From Kushneria phosphatilytica (lineage in GTDB: Bacteria; Pseudomonadota; Gammaproteobacteria; Pseudomonadales; Halomonadaceae), in assembly GCF_008247605.1 (NCBI RefSeq), contig NZ_CP043420.1:3410001-3474000 (forward strand): 64,000 bases of DNA, in the 5' to 3' direction. The notes under the pieces are model-generated. The model did not search any database, was not told the DNA's origin, and worked only from the letters and a program-made list of their open reading frames with translations. Below, piece after piece: positions 26,914 through 36,376 of the stretch (positions are counted from its first letter, which is position 1; each line of letters begins with the position of its first letter). Both the position numbers and the translations under genes were made by a program.

Positions 26914-28008
26914 TCAGATCTGCTGATTCAGAATGGCCTGGGCATCGAAGTTGAGATCGCAGGCCGGAATGCTGATGGCGGCATAGAAGCTGTCCGGCAC
27001 GTTGCTGAAGTAGTTCACTCCCTCCTTGAGATTGGCACTGGCTACCTCGTTGAAAGGCACACTGATCGCCTGCGGCATCTGCTCACCCTGCAGCATCTGG
27101 AGTGCCACCTTGATCGACATCGCCGACAGGGCCGCCGACTGGCCGATCGAGAGAATGGGGAAGCCATCCTGCGCGGCCTGCTGGCGGAAGCCGTTGACCC
27201 CCTCGCCGCCAATGGGCGGCACCTTCGCCCCGGCCTGCTTGAAGGCCCGCACAATGCCGCTCTCGCCACCTTCACTCCATACCGCGTCGAAACCCGAGCT
27301 CGACGCCAGGGCATCCGCCGTCACCTTCTGGGCCGTACCGTTGTCCCAGTTACCGTACACATCGGTAGTACGAATCTGCGGATGCTTGTCGAAAACCGAG
27401 CGGCCCCCCTTGTAGCGTTCGTTGTCGACGAAGGTCCCGGCCACACCACGGACCATCAGAACATTGCCGCTATCGCCGATCTGCTTGACGATGAACTCGG
27501 CCCAGCGCCGTCCCATCTCGAACTGGTCCTGGTTGACGGTCACGGCCTTCGGGGTGGTTACCACGTTGTCGAATGACACCACCAGAATGCCGGCATTGAC
27601 GGCGCGATCGATGGTGGAATTGAGTCCGGTGGGGCTGGCGGCATTGAGCACGATGGCGTCTACACCGCTGAGAATCATCTGATTGATCTGGGCAATCTGA
27701 GCGTTGACGTCATTACCGGCGCTGGAAATGGTCAGCTTTTTGATCAGTGGTTTGACCGCATCGCGCTCACTGTAGAGGCGCGCAATCTTGACCATCTCGC
27801 TGCGCCACTCATTGCCGATGTAGGAATTGCTCAGGGCGATGTTATAAGGCGGGTTCTTCTTCGGCCAGGAGATCATCCTTGTCTGATCGTCCCACGGTCG
27901 AAAACAGCTGGCATCCGTCTCTGCCCATGCCAGCGATCCAATCGAACCCATGAGCCAGCTGGCTCCGATGGTCCCTGCTGCCCCCACCAGGAAGTCTCTC
28001 CGACGCAT
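26914..28008 (-). CDS. Sugar ABC transporter substrate-binding protein, Tat-type signal
   Basis: A 364-residue periplasmic binding protein of the ribose/galactose (type I) fold. The signal contains twin arginines (RRRDFLVG at residues 2-9), a hydrophobic stretch and SLAWAE cleavage region, so Tat export is likely, uncommon for this family. Family landmarks include NAQIAQINQMILSGVDAIVLNAAS and ILVVSFDN. Ligand identity cannot be read from sequence; the presence of rbsD-rbsK nearby suggests ribose or a related sugar. It is the first gene of the importer operon. Confidence 0.92.
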   Translation of the reverse strand: MRRRDFLVGAAGTIGASWLMGSIGSLAWAETDASCFRPWDDQTRMISWPKKNPPYNIALSNSYIGNEWRSEMVKIARLYSERDAVKPLIKKLTISSAGNDVNAQIAQINQMILSGVDAIVLNAASPTGLNSTIDRAVNAGILVVSFDNVVTTPKAVTVNQDQFEMGRRWAEFIVKQIGDSGNVLMVRGVAGTFVDNERYKGGRSVFDKHPQIRTTDVYGNWDNGTAQKVTADALASSSGFDAVWSEGGESGIVRAFKQAGAKVPPIGGEGVNGFRQQAAQDGFPILSIGQSAALSAMSIKVALQMLQGEQMPQAISVPFNEVASANLKEGVNYFSNVPDSFYAAISIPACDLNFDAQAILNQQI

Positions 28009-28406
28009 GATGATCCCCCTTGTTCCGGCCGTTGGCTTCCCACAGGTGGTTGGTGCTATCAGGAAAGCCCTCTTTCTTCTCTACTGCACGGATCAGGGTT
28101 GCACCAGTCATCCATATGTCGAACAAACCATGGTTTATGGCTGCAAAAGACGCCGAAACCATACGTAGATGATTGATTTCCTGAAGGATCGCTTTTCAAC
28201 ACCGCTGACGCTCGGCCTTGCGCTCATTACCGGAAAGTCGAGGTTGAAGAGAAGTAAAATGATACGACCCTGCCTCGATCCCGGCAGATGAGACCCATTA
28301 CGGCACCGGGTCATCGCACCGCATACCAACAGGCGTATCCGGATGGCTTCCCCCGGAACCTGCAGAATGCGACGATCACATTCCCCCTGCCCTTTCCGGA
28401 GTCGTC
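28009..28406. promoter_or_regulatory. Divergent control region, sugar importer / aroQ
   Basis: About 400 bases with no gene, between the importer operon and aroQ. It contains a 12-bp perfect palindrome AAACCATGGTTT at 28125-28136, about 115 bp upstream of the binding-protein ATG, plausible as a repressor operator. No regulator gene adjoins it. CGGAG before the aroQ start is the only other clear signal. Confidence 0.42.
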
Positions 28407-28829
28407 ATGAAACTGCTGGTGCTCAACGGTCCCAATCTCAACCTGCTCGGACAACGTGAACCCGATCTCTACGGTCATGAAACGCTGGCCGACATTGAAA
28501 ACACCCTGCGCCGGCAAGCGCTCGACAACGGCATCGAGATCGATTTCCTGCAGACCAACCACGAAGGGGAACTGATCGAGCGCATTCATGCTGCCCGGCA
28601 GGAGAGTGACGCCATCATCATCAATCCGGCTGCCTGGTCGCATACCTCAGTGGCCCTGCTGGATGCACTGAACGCTTTTGAAGGTCAGGTCGTGGAAGTG
28701 CATCTCTCCAACATCCACAAGCGCGAGGCGTTTCGTCATCACTCTTACATCTCCGCCCGCGCCGATGGCGTCATCGCGGGGCTGGGCAGTTTCGGCTACC
28801 AGGCAGCGATGGAATTTCTGCTGCGATAG
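28407..28829 (+). CDS. aroQ: Type II 3-dehydroquinate dehydratase
   Basis: A 140-residue type II dehydroquinase, normal size. Seen: [17 protein letters not shown] with the catalytic Arg and Tyr, the [13 protein letters not shown] block, [16 protein letters not shown] and the C-terminal [19 protein letters not shown] substrate site. It dehydrates 3-dehydroquinate to 3-dehydroshikimate, in chorismate biosynthesis or in quinate catabolism. CGGAG is six bases before the ATG. It converges on shiA, a shikimate permease gene, which favours a catabolic role, though many genomes use AroQ biosynthetically. Confidence 0.95.
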   Translation: MKLLVLNGPNLNLLGQREPDLYGHETLADIENTLRRQALDNGIEIDFLQTNHEGELIERIHAARQESDAIIINPAAWSHTSVALLDALNAFEGQVVEVHLSNIHKREAFRHHSYISARADGVIAGLGSFGYQAAMEFLLR

Positions 28830-28845
28830 CGGTTATCGCCCCCGA

Positions 28846-29041
28846 ATCGCGACTGAAGTCGCTCCTACACGGATCGGCCCGGTGAATGTGGCAAAACCAG
28901 AACCGGCTCCGGTAATCGGTCATCCCCCGGCAGCCTCCCCCGGTCTCCGCTGGCCAATGGTGTTGCAGGAGCGACTTCAGTCGAACTCACCCTGCAGCCG
29001 ATGTGAGCCTGGGGTGCCGTAGGAGCGACTTCAGTCGCGAT
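28846..29041. repeat. REP-like palindrome cluster A (3 copies)
   Basis: Three copies of a 23-bp element with palindromic core GCGACTTCAGTCGC: 28846-28868 (minus orientation), 28965-28986 (plus, with a degenerate 3' end reading GTCGAAC) and 29019-29041 (plus). The flank next to the core reads GTAGGAG. They lie in the aroQ-shiA intergenic space. The sequence resembles REP elements known in Pseudomonas and Xanthomonas. Four more copies occur at 31999-32376. Confidence 0.85.
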
Positions 29042-29115
29042 GGCTTTCTTCTCGGCTGTATTGCCACAACACTGATCGTTATCTACTCGCCCACAAGCTT
29101 GATCGGCTCACACCG

Positions 29116-29147
29116 CGACAGCCGCCCCGGGTGGCTGTCGTTTCTCT
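29116..29147 (+). terminator. Terminator between aroQ and shiA
   Basis: An 8-bp stem (CGACAGCC / GGCTGTCG) with a 9-base loop followed by TTTCTCT, just before the converging shiA stop. Confidence 0.5.
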
Positions 29148-29148
29148 A

Positions 29149-30456
29149 TCACCCCGAGCGATGCTTCATCCACACCGCGCCAAGTACCGAGAGCGCACAG
29201 CCGCCGGCCAGATAGATGGCCACCGGGACCCAACTGCCACCGGCCAGATCCACCAGCGCTGCAGCGATAAACGGCGTGAAGCCACCGCCGACCACACTCG
29301 CCACCTGATAACCCACCCCGGCGCCGCTGTAGCGATAGGCAGTACCGAACAGCTCAGCGAAGATCGGCTGCTGCACGCAGACCACCATATCGTGTGCCAG
29401 GTTGGCGAGCATGACGGCAAACAGCACGATCCATAACACCGAGCGCGCTTCCAGGGCCAGAAAGAACGGGAAGGCCGCCAGCACGCCGATACAGGCACCG
29501 GTGAGATAGACCCGGCGGCGACCGAAACGATCCGCCAGCCACGCAAAGCAGGGGATCGTCACGCAGCTGATCGCGCCCACCAGCAGACCGATGTTGAGAA
29601 ACAGCTCACGCGACAGCCCCAGATTGACCGTCGAATAGCTCAGCGCAAAGGTGGTCACGATATACATGGTGAACAGCTCCGCCAGGCGCATGGCGATAAT
29701 CACCACGAACGCCTGAGGATGGCGACGTAGCGCCTCGAGCACCGGTGGCCGGGCCGGCTTCTCCCGCTGCTGCGCTGCCTTGATAAACTCCGGCGACTCC
29801 TCGAGCCGGGTACGGATCAGCAGCGCTATTCCGACCAGCACCAGACTGAACAGGAATGGCAGCCGCCAGCCCCAGCTCTCAAAGGCGGCGTCACTGAGCA
29901 GATGACTGAGCAGCGACACACTGCCGGTCGCCAGGATCAGCCCCACGCCGTAGCCCACCTGTACACCGCTGCTGTAGAAGGCCCGCCGGCCGGCGGGGGC
30001 GCTCTCCACCGCCATCAGCGCTGCACCACCCCACTCACCACCCACGGCAAAGCCCTGAATGGCACGCAACAGCACCAGTGCCACAGGGGCCCACAGCCCA
30101 ATGGCGTCATAGGTGGGCAGTACGCCGATCAACGCCGTGGCAACGCCCATCATCATCACGGTAAGCATCAGCATTCGCTTGCGACCGAGGCGGTCACCAA
30201 AGTGACCGAACACGACGCCGCCCAGCGGGCGAAACAGGAAGCCCACGCCGAAGGTCGCCAGCGACGCCAGGGTACCGGCCGCAGGACTGACATTGGGAAA
30301 GAACTGCGAATGAAAGATCAGTGCGGCCACGATGCCGTAGAGCAGGAAGTCATACCAGTCCACGACCGCCCCAATGAAACTGCCCAGCGCCGCCCGGCGC
30401 GCCTGACGGGTTGGCGACAGGCACACCCCGGTGGATACTTCTGCACTCACGTTCAC
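29149..30456 (-). CDS. shiA: Shikimate:H+ symporter, MHS family
   Basis: A 435-residue major facilitator of the metabolite:H+ symporter family. It resembles E. coli ShiA along its whole length as I recall it: the start RRAALGSFIGAVVDWYDFLL, the loop GHFGDRLGRKRML after helix 2, GGEWGGAALMAVESAP, FAVGGEW, and the half-way loop CFAWLADRFGRRRVYLTG. About twelve helices. It should import shikimate, possibly dehydroshikimate or quinate. The start is GTG 30456 with AAAGGATGAT upstream. It is convergent with aroQ and divergent from guaD, with REP clusters on both outer sides of the shiA-guaD pair. Confidence 0.9.
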   Translation of the reverse strand: MNVSAEVSTGVCLSPTRQARRAALGSFIGAVVDWYDFLLYGIVAALIFHSQFFPNVSPAAGTLASLATFGVGFLFRPLGGVVFGHFGDRLGRKRMLMLTVMMMGVATALIGVLPTYDAIGLWAPVALVLLRAIQGFAVGGEWGGAALMAVESAPAGRRAFYSSGVQVGYGVGLILATGSVSLLSHLLSDAAFESWGWRLPFLFSLVLVGIALLIRTRLEESPEFIKAAQQREKPARPPVLEALRRHPQAFVVIIAMRLAELFTMYIVTTFALSYSTVNLGLSRELFLNIGLLVGAISCVTIPCFAWLADRFGRRRVYLTGACIGVLAAFPFFLALEARSVLWIVLFAVMLANLAHDMVVCVQQPIFAELFGTAYRYSGAGVGYQVASVVGGGFTPFIAAALVDLAGGSWVPVAIYLAGGCALSVLGAVWMKHRSG

Positions 30457-30657
30457 ATCATCCTTTCGGCCGTTTTATGCTCAACTTCGCATGTGCGAAG
30501 AGCGGCAACCATGCCATCGGCACTGGTCGGCGTCCATCAGGGAGCACCGGGATCGCAAAAGGCAACAGGCCCCGCTCGCCAGGATGACCACAGTGATCAG
30601 CGTCACTACGCTCCTCGAGGACTACAGGGCGCACCTATAACGTACACAGGAGTCGAC

Positions 30658-31968
30658 ATGACCCAATGGCAGGCCCTGCGCGGCGAGCTGCTCGGCTTTC
30701 ATCGCGATCCCGGCGACAGCGAACAGCCCCGCGCCAACTCGCTCACTCACTACCCCGATGGCGTGGTACTGATCCGCGACGGCGTGATCGAGGCTGTCGA
30801 TCATTACGCCGCGATGGCACCCCATCTCGATCACACGGTAGCTATCGCACACTATCCGGGTCAGTTGATCATGCCGGGGTTCATCGACCCGCACCTGCAC
30901 TTCAGCCAGCTCGACATCATTGCCTCACATGGGCGCCAGCTGATCGACTGGCTCAACACCTATACCTTTCCCGAGGAGATCCGCCTCAACGACCGCGATT
31001 ATGCCGAGGCACTGGCAGAGGGGTTTATCCAGCAGCTGCTGGCGCACGGCACCACCACGGCACTGGCCTTCTGCACCAGTCATCCGAACTCGGTGAATGC
31101 GCTGTTCGAACGGGCCGAGCGCGAACGGATGCGACTGATCGCTGGCAAGGTGATGATGGATCGCAACGCCCCTGAGGCGCTGTGCGACACGGTCGACAGC
31201 AGCATACGCGATAGCCGTGCGCTGATGCGCCACTGGCACGGTCGCGGCCGGCTGGAGTACGCCGTCACCCCACGCTTTGCACCGACCTCGACCCCGGAGC
31301 AGCTTACCGCAGCCGGAAGGTTATGGCGGGAAGATCCGGGGATGGTGATGCAGACCCACCTGTGCGAAAACCGCGCCGAAATCGAGTGGGTGGCCGAACT
31401 CTATCCCGAAGCGAAGGATTATCTTGACGTCTATCAGCGTGCCGGACTGCTGGGACCACGCAGCGTGTTCGCCCACGCCATTCACATCGACGATGACATG
31501 CGTACCCGGCTGCGCGACGGTGGCGGCGCAATTGCCTTTTGTCCCAGCTCCAACACCTTTCTCGGCAGCGGCCTGTTCGATCGCCGCGCTGCACGAGCGG
31601 CCGGCGTGCCGGTAGGGCTCGCCACCGATATCGGTGCCGGCACCAGCCTATCGCAACTGACCACGCTCTCGGATGCCTACAAGGTCTGTCAGCTACAGGG
31701 CGATGCCCTTACGCCCTGGCAGGCCTTTGATGCGCTGACCCGCGGCAATGCGCAGATGCTGGGACTGGCGGATCGCATCGGGCGGCTGGCCCCCGGTCTG
31801 GAGGCCGATCTGGTGGTGCTCGACCCCGCCTCGACACCGCTCATGGCGCGCAAGCAGGCGCATGGGCCAACGCTGGCCGAGAAGCTCTTCAATCTGATGA
31901 TGCTGGGCGACGATCGCACCATCCGCGCCACCTGGGTCATGGGTCGGCTGGCGTATGAACGGGCATAA
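30658..31968 (+). CDS. guaD: Guanine deaminase
   Basis: A 436-residue amidohydrolase. Zinc ligands and active-site blocks are visible: GFIDPHLHFSQLD (first His pair), PRFAPTS, MQTHLCENRAEIEWV, HAIHIDDD, and the late Asp in LATDIGAGTS. CPSSNTFLGSGLF is diagnostic of the guanine deaminase subgroup. It converts guanine to xanthine. ACAGGAG precedes ATG 30658; the same frame is open far upstream but only opposite shiA. Hydroxyisourate hydrolase lies just downstream, so the region contributes to purine breakdown. Confidence 0.93.
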   Translation: MTQWQALRGELLGFHRDPGDSEQPRANSLTHYPDGVVLIRDGVIEAVDHYAAMAPHLDHTVAIAHYPGQLIMPGFIDPHLHFSQLDIIASHGRQLIDWLNTYTFPEEIRLNDRDYAEALAEGFIQQLLAHGTTTALAFCTSHPNSVNALFERAERERMRLIAGKVMMDRNAPEALCDTVDSSIRDSRALMRHWHGRGRLEYAVTPRFAPTSTPEQLTAAGRLWREDPGMVMQTHLCENRAEIEWVAELYPEAKDYLDVYQRAGLLGPRSVFAHAIHIDDDMRTRLRDGGGAIAFCPSSNTFLGSGLFDRRAARAAGVPVGLATDIGAGTSLSQLTTLSDAYKVCQLQGDALTPWQAFDALTRGNAQMLGLADRIGRLAPGLEADLVVLDPASTPLMARKQAHGPTLAEKLFNLMMLGDDRTIRATWVMGRLAYERA

Positions 31969-31998
31969 GATGCGGGAATTTCGTGGCTGAAGCCGCCT

Positions 31999-32376
31999 AT
32001 CGCGACTGAAGTCGCTCCTACAGCCCCTTGGAACATATCGAATGCAGGGGTGAATTCGACTGTGATCGCAGCTGAGCCCGATCCTGCAACCCCACTGGAG
32101 TGGATTCAATGGTAATCGCCACTGAAGTCGCTCCTACAACCCCCCTGGAGCAACCAGATACCCGGGAAATTGGACCGGCAGGTTATCGTGGCTGAACCAT
32201 GCTCATCCCTATGCCGGGCCAACGCATGTAGGAGCGACTTCAGTCGCGATTCGGGAGGCGGCGGCCATCAGATGGCAGGTCGAATCATCCATGATCAGGC
32301 CGCACGGACATCGTGGTTGACCGGAGGTTGTCCTTTCCACCGAGGGAACAAGTGCAGGAGCGACTTCAGTCGCGAT
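31999..32376. repeat. REP-like palindrome cluster B (4 copies)
   Basis: Four copies of the same 23-bp element: 31999-32021 and 32115-32137 (minus orientation; the second has one mismatch in the core) and 32228-32250 and 32354-32376 (plus). Two inverted pairs result. They fill the 433-base guaD-uraH intergenic space, which otherwise holds no gene. Confidence 0.87.
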
Positions 32377-32401
32377 TGTCACAAGAAGGAAATCCTACCG
32401 A

Positions 32402-32731
32402 TCAGCTGCCGCGATAGACACTGTACGCCCACGGCGTTATCAGCAGCCCCACGTGAGCACACTGCCCATGGGTCAGCGTTATCGTGACCGGCACCCGATC
32501 CAGAAAGGGAGAGTCCACGCCCCGGGCAAGAAAATAGTCGCGCACATGAAAACGCAGCGTATAGTGCCCGCCTTCGCCCGCTTCGAGCAGCGGCGCGGCC
32601 AGCCCGCCGGAGGTATCGGTCACGGCATGTGCACAGGGTGTAGTCGCCTCATGCGCGAACAGATCGATGTGCAGTCCGGCTGCCGGCAGGCCACCGTGCT
32701 GATCGAGCACATGCGTGGTCAGGGTCGCCAT
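32402..32731 (-). CDS. uraH: 5-hydroxyisourate hydrolase (transthyretin-like)
   Basis: A 109-residue transthyretin-like protein of the HIU hydrolase type. It begins TLTTHVLDQHGGLPAAGL with the catalytic His, contains RFHVRDYF, and ends with the diagnostic C-terminus YSVYRGS. It hydrolyses 5-hydroxyisourate in uric-acid degradation. No signal peptide. ATG 32731 matches family length; AGAGGTGG precedes it. OHCU decarboxylase and urate oxidase genes, its usual neighbours, are absent from this window. Confidence 0.93.
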   Translation of the reverse strand: MATLTTHVLDQHGGLPAAGLHIDLFAHEATTPCAHAVTDTSGGLAAPLLEAGEGGHYTLRFHVRDYFLARGVDSPFLDRVPVTITLTHGQCAHVGLLITPWAYSVYRGS

Positions 32732-32876
32732 GATGGCCACCTCTCTGTAGTCGGTTACACTCATCGGCGAACATGATCACGTCCGTGAGCGTGCCAGACC
32801 CCATCAACAGAGGGAAGATACCCTTCGACTGGCGCCTGCACGAACAGTGCCCTTTTTCAACCTGCAGGAGAGCCCC

Positions 32877-33521
32877 ATGCACGATGAACGCCTCTCCAGT
32901 CCGGCGGTGGCGCGCAATCGCGAACCCCTGCGCGAAGTGCTGGCTCGCGTACTGCCAACCTCCGCACGAGTACTGGAAATCGCCAGTGGCAGCGGCGAGC
33001 ATGCCTGCTACTTCACCACCCGGCTACCGGGTCTGATCTGGCAGCCCACCGATCCCGATCCACAGGCGCTGGCCTCGATCCAGGCATGGCGCGCCGATCA
33101 ACCGGGTGTGGATAACCCGGGTGCTGTGGACAACGCCGCGAGCCACCTGCTGGCACCGCTTAAGCTGGATGTCACTCAGCGCCCCTGGCCGGACACAGTG
33201 GGCAAGATCGACGCCCTGGTCTGCATCAACATGATCCACATCGCCCCGTGGGCCGCGGCCCAGGCACTGTTCGCCGAAGCGGGCGAGCGCCTGCCACAGC
33301 ACGGACCACTGGTGCTTTACGGTCCCTTCCGGCGCCATGGGGAGCATACCGCGCCGAGCAATACAGCGTTCGATCACAGCCTGCAGGCGCGTGACTCCCG
33401 CTGGGGCATTCGCGATCTGGAGAGCGACGTCGTACCGCTGGCCGAACAACATGGCCTGACACTCGACGAAGTGATCATCATGCCAGCCAATAATCTGAGC
33501 GTGGTGCTGCGCCGGCGCTGA
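32877..33521 (+). CDS. DUF938 SAM-dependent methyltransferase-like protein
   Basis: A 214-residue protein of the DUF938 family, with a class I methyltransferase Rossmann core: motif I VLEIASGSGEHACYF near residue 32, the acidic loop PTDPDP, INMIHIAPW, and YGPFRRHGEHTAPSN. A real methyl acceptor is not known for the family. CAGGAG lies six bases before ATG 32877, preferred to the in-frame ATG at 32847. The gene diverges from uraH and converges with the App1-type gene. Confidence 0.88.
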   Translation: MHDERLSSPAVARNREPLREVLARVLPTSARVLEIASGSGEHACYFTTRLPGLIWQPTDPDPQALASIQAWRADQPGVDNPGAVDNAASHLLAPLKLDVTQRPWPDTVGKIDALVCINMIHIAPWAAAQALFAEAGERLPQHGPLVLYGPFRRHGEHTAPSNTAFDHSLQARDSRWGIRDLESDVVPLAEQHGLTLDEVIIMPANNLSVVLRRR

Positions 33522-33535
33522 CCCGAAGCAGAGGA

Positions 33536-34708
33536 TCAGTCCTCCGGATGACGCCGACGCTGCTGCTCACCCTCGGCGCGGGTCTGCTCTACACAGGATT
33601 TCGACACCAGACCATGCTGATGGGCATGCTCGGCCAGGGTCGCACTGTCCTCGGCGAGCGTCAGGGTACAGTCGGAGCGCGATACCTCATCGGCCAGCTC
33701 CCGAATGGCATCGCTGCGCCGGCCATCCCGGCTGACATCGCGAATGTAGATATTGCTGATCCGCCCCGGATGATCACGCACAATCTGGGCATAGACTTCC
33801 GGATCATGCTGACCACTGTCACCGATCAACACGAACGGCATGTCCTCATAAAGTGACAGCATCTTTTCGATCAGCGTCTGCTTGTGATCCTCGGCCTTCT
33901 GCGGCATCGGATGTTGCAGGGTCAGGCCCCATTCGCGCAGAAACAGGACCGGCCCCACCGGAATACGGTTGATCTGGAAGAAGGTCTCGAGCACCTCATA
34001 GATGCTCCAGGGACCTCGGGAAACGTAGAGCATTGGCCGCTGACGCTGGCCGTCTGCACCTTCGTGCAGTCCCTGATAGAAGCTCGCCACACCGGGAAAG
34101 GCCGTGCGCCGCTCGGCCTTCTCGAAGAACAGCCGATAGAACATGGTCAGCTTGTTGGCGACCCCGGTGTGCATCACGGTGTCATCGATATCGCTGATGA
34201 CTACCCGGTCAACATCCGGCGGTGGCACATAAATATCGGTACTGGCCGTGGCCCCCGCCGTCGCGCGGGCGCGTCGGCTGCCGGGGTCCCCACTGCCGGT
34301 CAGTAGCCGAAAATCGGCCTGATGCCAGACACGATCGGCCGGCAGTGGTTCATCCAGTTCAATGTTGGCATGAAAATACCCGTAGCGATCGGTCGTCACG
34401 ACACAGCGGGTATCATTGACCCGAATTTCGACTTCGACATCGTGAATGCCCCAGCGAATGCTGCGTCGCACCAGATCGACCAGATCACTCATCAGGGAAT
34501 CCTGGCGAGTGGGCAAATTAAGGCCGGGCTGTCGAAATACCCGGCCAATCAGAAAGACTTCGGTACGTGAGCCATAGCCACGATAGGAGTGGATGACGCG
34601 CCCGCCATGGGCGCGCTCCGATTTCATCGGGCGCACGGCCACCTTCAGCAGCCGGCGCAATCCACGCTTCATGGCACGGGACATGGTGTCGATTCCGGAA
34701 AGCAGCAT
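33536..34708 (-). CDS. App1-family (DUF2183) phosphatase
   Basis: A 390-residue protein with a beta-rich N-terminal half and a HAD-like App1 phosphatase catalytic half. The DxDxT motif reads SDIDDTVMHT at about residue 170, followed by LYVSRGPWSIYEVLETFF and GDSGQHDPEVY. The yeast relative App1 is a phosphatidate phosphatase; bacterial substrates are unknown. Several ATGs (34708, 34684, 34672) could start it; none has a strong ribosome-binding site. The C-terminus is Arg/Gln/Glu-rich. It lies 91 bp downstream of rhlE on the same strand. Confidence 0.87.
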   Translation of the reverse strand: MLLSGIDTMSRAMKRGLRRLLKVAVRPMKSERAHGGRVIHSYRGYGSRTEVFLIGRVFRQPGLNLPTRQDSLMSDLVDLVRRSIRWGIHDVEVEIRVNDTRCVVTTDRYGYFHANIELDEPLPADRVWHQADFRLLTGSGDPGSRRARATAGATASTDIYVPPPDVDRVVISDIDDTVMHTGVANKLTMFYRLFFEKAERRTAFPGVASFYQGLHEGADGQRQRPMLYVSRGPWSIYEVLETFFQINRIPVGPVLFLREWGLTLQHPMPQKAEDHKQTLIEKMLSLYEDMPFVLIGDSGQHDPEVYAQIVRDHPGRISNIYIRDVSRDGRRSDAIRELADEVSRSDCTLTLAEDSATLAEHAHQHGLVSKSCVEQTRAEGEQQRRRHPED

Positions 34709-34799
34709 GCAGCCTGCGAGAGTTGGTCAATATGCAACGAGCTGACGATAAACGTAGTCGTTTGCTGCGCTGACTGCATGATGAATCCGTGTTACCGGA

Positions 34800-36164
34800 C
34801 TACTGGTTACCGGATGCCTGATTGCCGCGCCCCCGGCCACCACGACGCCGACGCCGTGCCGGACGCTCGCCTTCCTTGCGTGGCGACTGCTCGTTGCGCT
34901 CACGACCGCCCTGTCCCCGGGAACGCTGCTGACGCTGACCGCCAGCGGGGCGGGCATTGCGCCGCTGGCCGGGAGGCCCGGGATCCTCGGTCTGACCGCC
35001 AGCGCTGGACAGTTCTTCCTGTACCGCCCGGGCATCGAAGTTTTTGCTTTCGTGCACGGGTACCGGCTTGCCGATCAGTCGTTCGATACCCTTGAGCTGA
35101 TCACGTTCATCCGGCGCCACCAGTGACATCGCGCTGCCACTGGCACCGGCACGGCCGGTGCGGCCGATGCGGTGAACATAGTCCGCCGGCACATTCGGCA
35201 GTTCGAAGTTGATGACGTGGGGCAGATGGGCAATATCGATGCCACGGGCCGCGACATCGGTGGCCACCAGGATGCGCACTTCGCCCGACTTGAAGCCGTT
35301 GAGCGCCGAAGTACGCGCATTCTGGCTCTTGTTGCCATGAATCGCCGCCGCGGTAATACCGGCCTTCTGCAGGTTCTTTGTCACCCGATTGGCCATGTGC
35401 TTGGTCGCCGTGAAGACCAGCGCCTGCTCGAGCTGTTGCTGCCGGATCAGGTGCACCAGCAACGCGGTCTTCGAAGGCTTGTCGATCTTGTAGACCGACT
35501 GGTCGACTGTTTCGGCCGCCGTATTGCGCGGCGCCACATCAATGCTGACCGGCTGATCGAGCAGCTTGTCCGCCAGCTGGCGAATTTCGCTGGAGAAGGT
35601 CGCCGAGAACAGCAGGGTCTGACGCTGCTGCGGCACCAGTTTGAGAATCTTGCGAATGTCGTGAATGAAGCCCATATCGAGCATGCGATCGGCTTCATCA
35701 AGCACCAGCGTCTCGACCTGATCGAGGCGCACAGCCTTCTGGGAGACCAGATCCAGCAGCCGTCCCGGACAGGCCACAAGGATATCGACCCCTTCACGCA
35801 GGCGATTGATCTGCGGGTTGATCTTCACGCCGCCATAGACGACGTCGCTCTCCAGCCGAGGCGACAGGGCAGCGCCATATTTTTCCACGGATTCGTGGAC
35901 CTGAGCGGCCAGTTCACGGGTCGGCGTCAGGATCAGGGCCCGCACCGCGCGCCGGCCAGTGACCGGTTGACGGGACAGCCGCTGCAGGATCGGCAGTGTG
36001 AATCCGGCGGTCTTGCCGGTGCCGGTCTGGGCAGCGGCGAGCACGTCGCGCCCTTCAAGACAGGCGGGAATGGCCTTCGCCTGAATGGGGGAAGGGGTAT
36101 GGTAGCCGGCAGCCTCGACGGCACGCAGCAGCTCGGGCGCCAGCCCGAGTTCGGAAAAGGACAT
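34800..36164 (-). CDS. rhlE: DEAD-box RNA helicase, RhlE type
   Basis: A 454-residue ATP-dependent RNA helicase. Motifs in order: F..LGL Q-region with PSPIQ at 24-28, motif [10 protein letters not shown] at 44-52, [13 protein letters not shown] box [13 protein letters not shown] (LLFSATF), [11 protein letters not shown] and [10 protein letters not shown]. The last 80 residues are basic, Arg/Gly/Gln-rich and disordered, ending [13 protein letters not shown], typical of RNA-binding tails in this group. It likely works in ribosome assembly or RNA turnover at low temperature. It is transcribed toward the App1 gene. Confidence 0.94.
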   Translation of the reverse strand: MSFSELGLAPELLRAVEAAGYHTPSPIQAKAIPACLEGRDVLAAAQTGTGKTAGFTLPILQRLSRQPVTGRRAVRALILTPTRELAAQVHESVEKYGAALSPRLESDVVYGGVKINPQINRLREGVDILVACPGRLLDLVSQKAVRLDQVETLVLDEADRMLDMGFIHDIRKILKLVPQQRQTLLFSATFSSEIRQLADKLLDQPVSIDVAPRNTAAETVDQSVYKIDKPSKTALLVHLIRQQQLEQALVFTATKHMANRVTKNLQKAGITAAAIHGNKSQNARTSALNGFKSGEVRILVATDVAARGIDIAHLPHVINFELPNVPADYVHRIGRTGRAGASGSAMSLVAPDERDQLKGIERLIGKPVPVHESKNFDARAVQEELSSAGGQTEDPGPPGQRRNARPAGGQRQQRSRGQGGRERNEQSPRKEGERPARRRRRGGRGRGNQASGNQ

Positions 36165-36376
36165 CAGTGAGCTTCTCGCAGCAGTCGGGAAGCCGAATGG
36201 CGCCTCTTCGCCGGCGCCCTGCGGTCACGGACTGCATGGGGGATTCGAAAGGACGGGGGCGAGGGCACTGTGACGACAATGGCATTGACTGCCCGGCCTC
36301 ACCCCGTGCGAAGAGGTCGCTAACATAGGGCATTCCGGAGGCGATTACCAGCACCAATGCCCTGCGCTGTTCATGA

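Noticed and set aside
29902..30657. Long N-terminal extension of guanine deaminase
   Set aside because: The extra codons lie opposite shiA and are low in protein character; ATG 30658 has a strong ribosome-binding site and gives the family length.
28846..32376. CRISPR array made of the repeated 23-bp units
   Set aside because: Units are in both orientations, irregularly spaced and palindromic; no equal spacers or cas genes. REP elements fit better.
35172..36170. Rightward open frame of 332 codons
   Set aside because: Antisense to the rhlE helicase gene, whose motifs are all intact.
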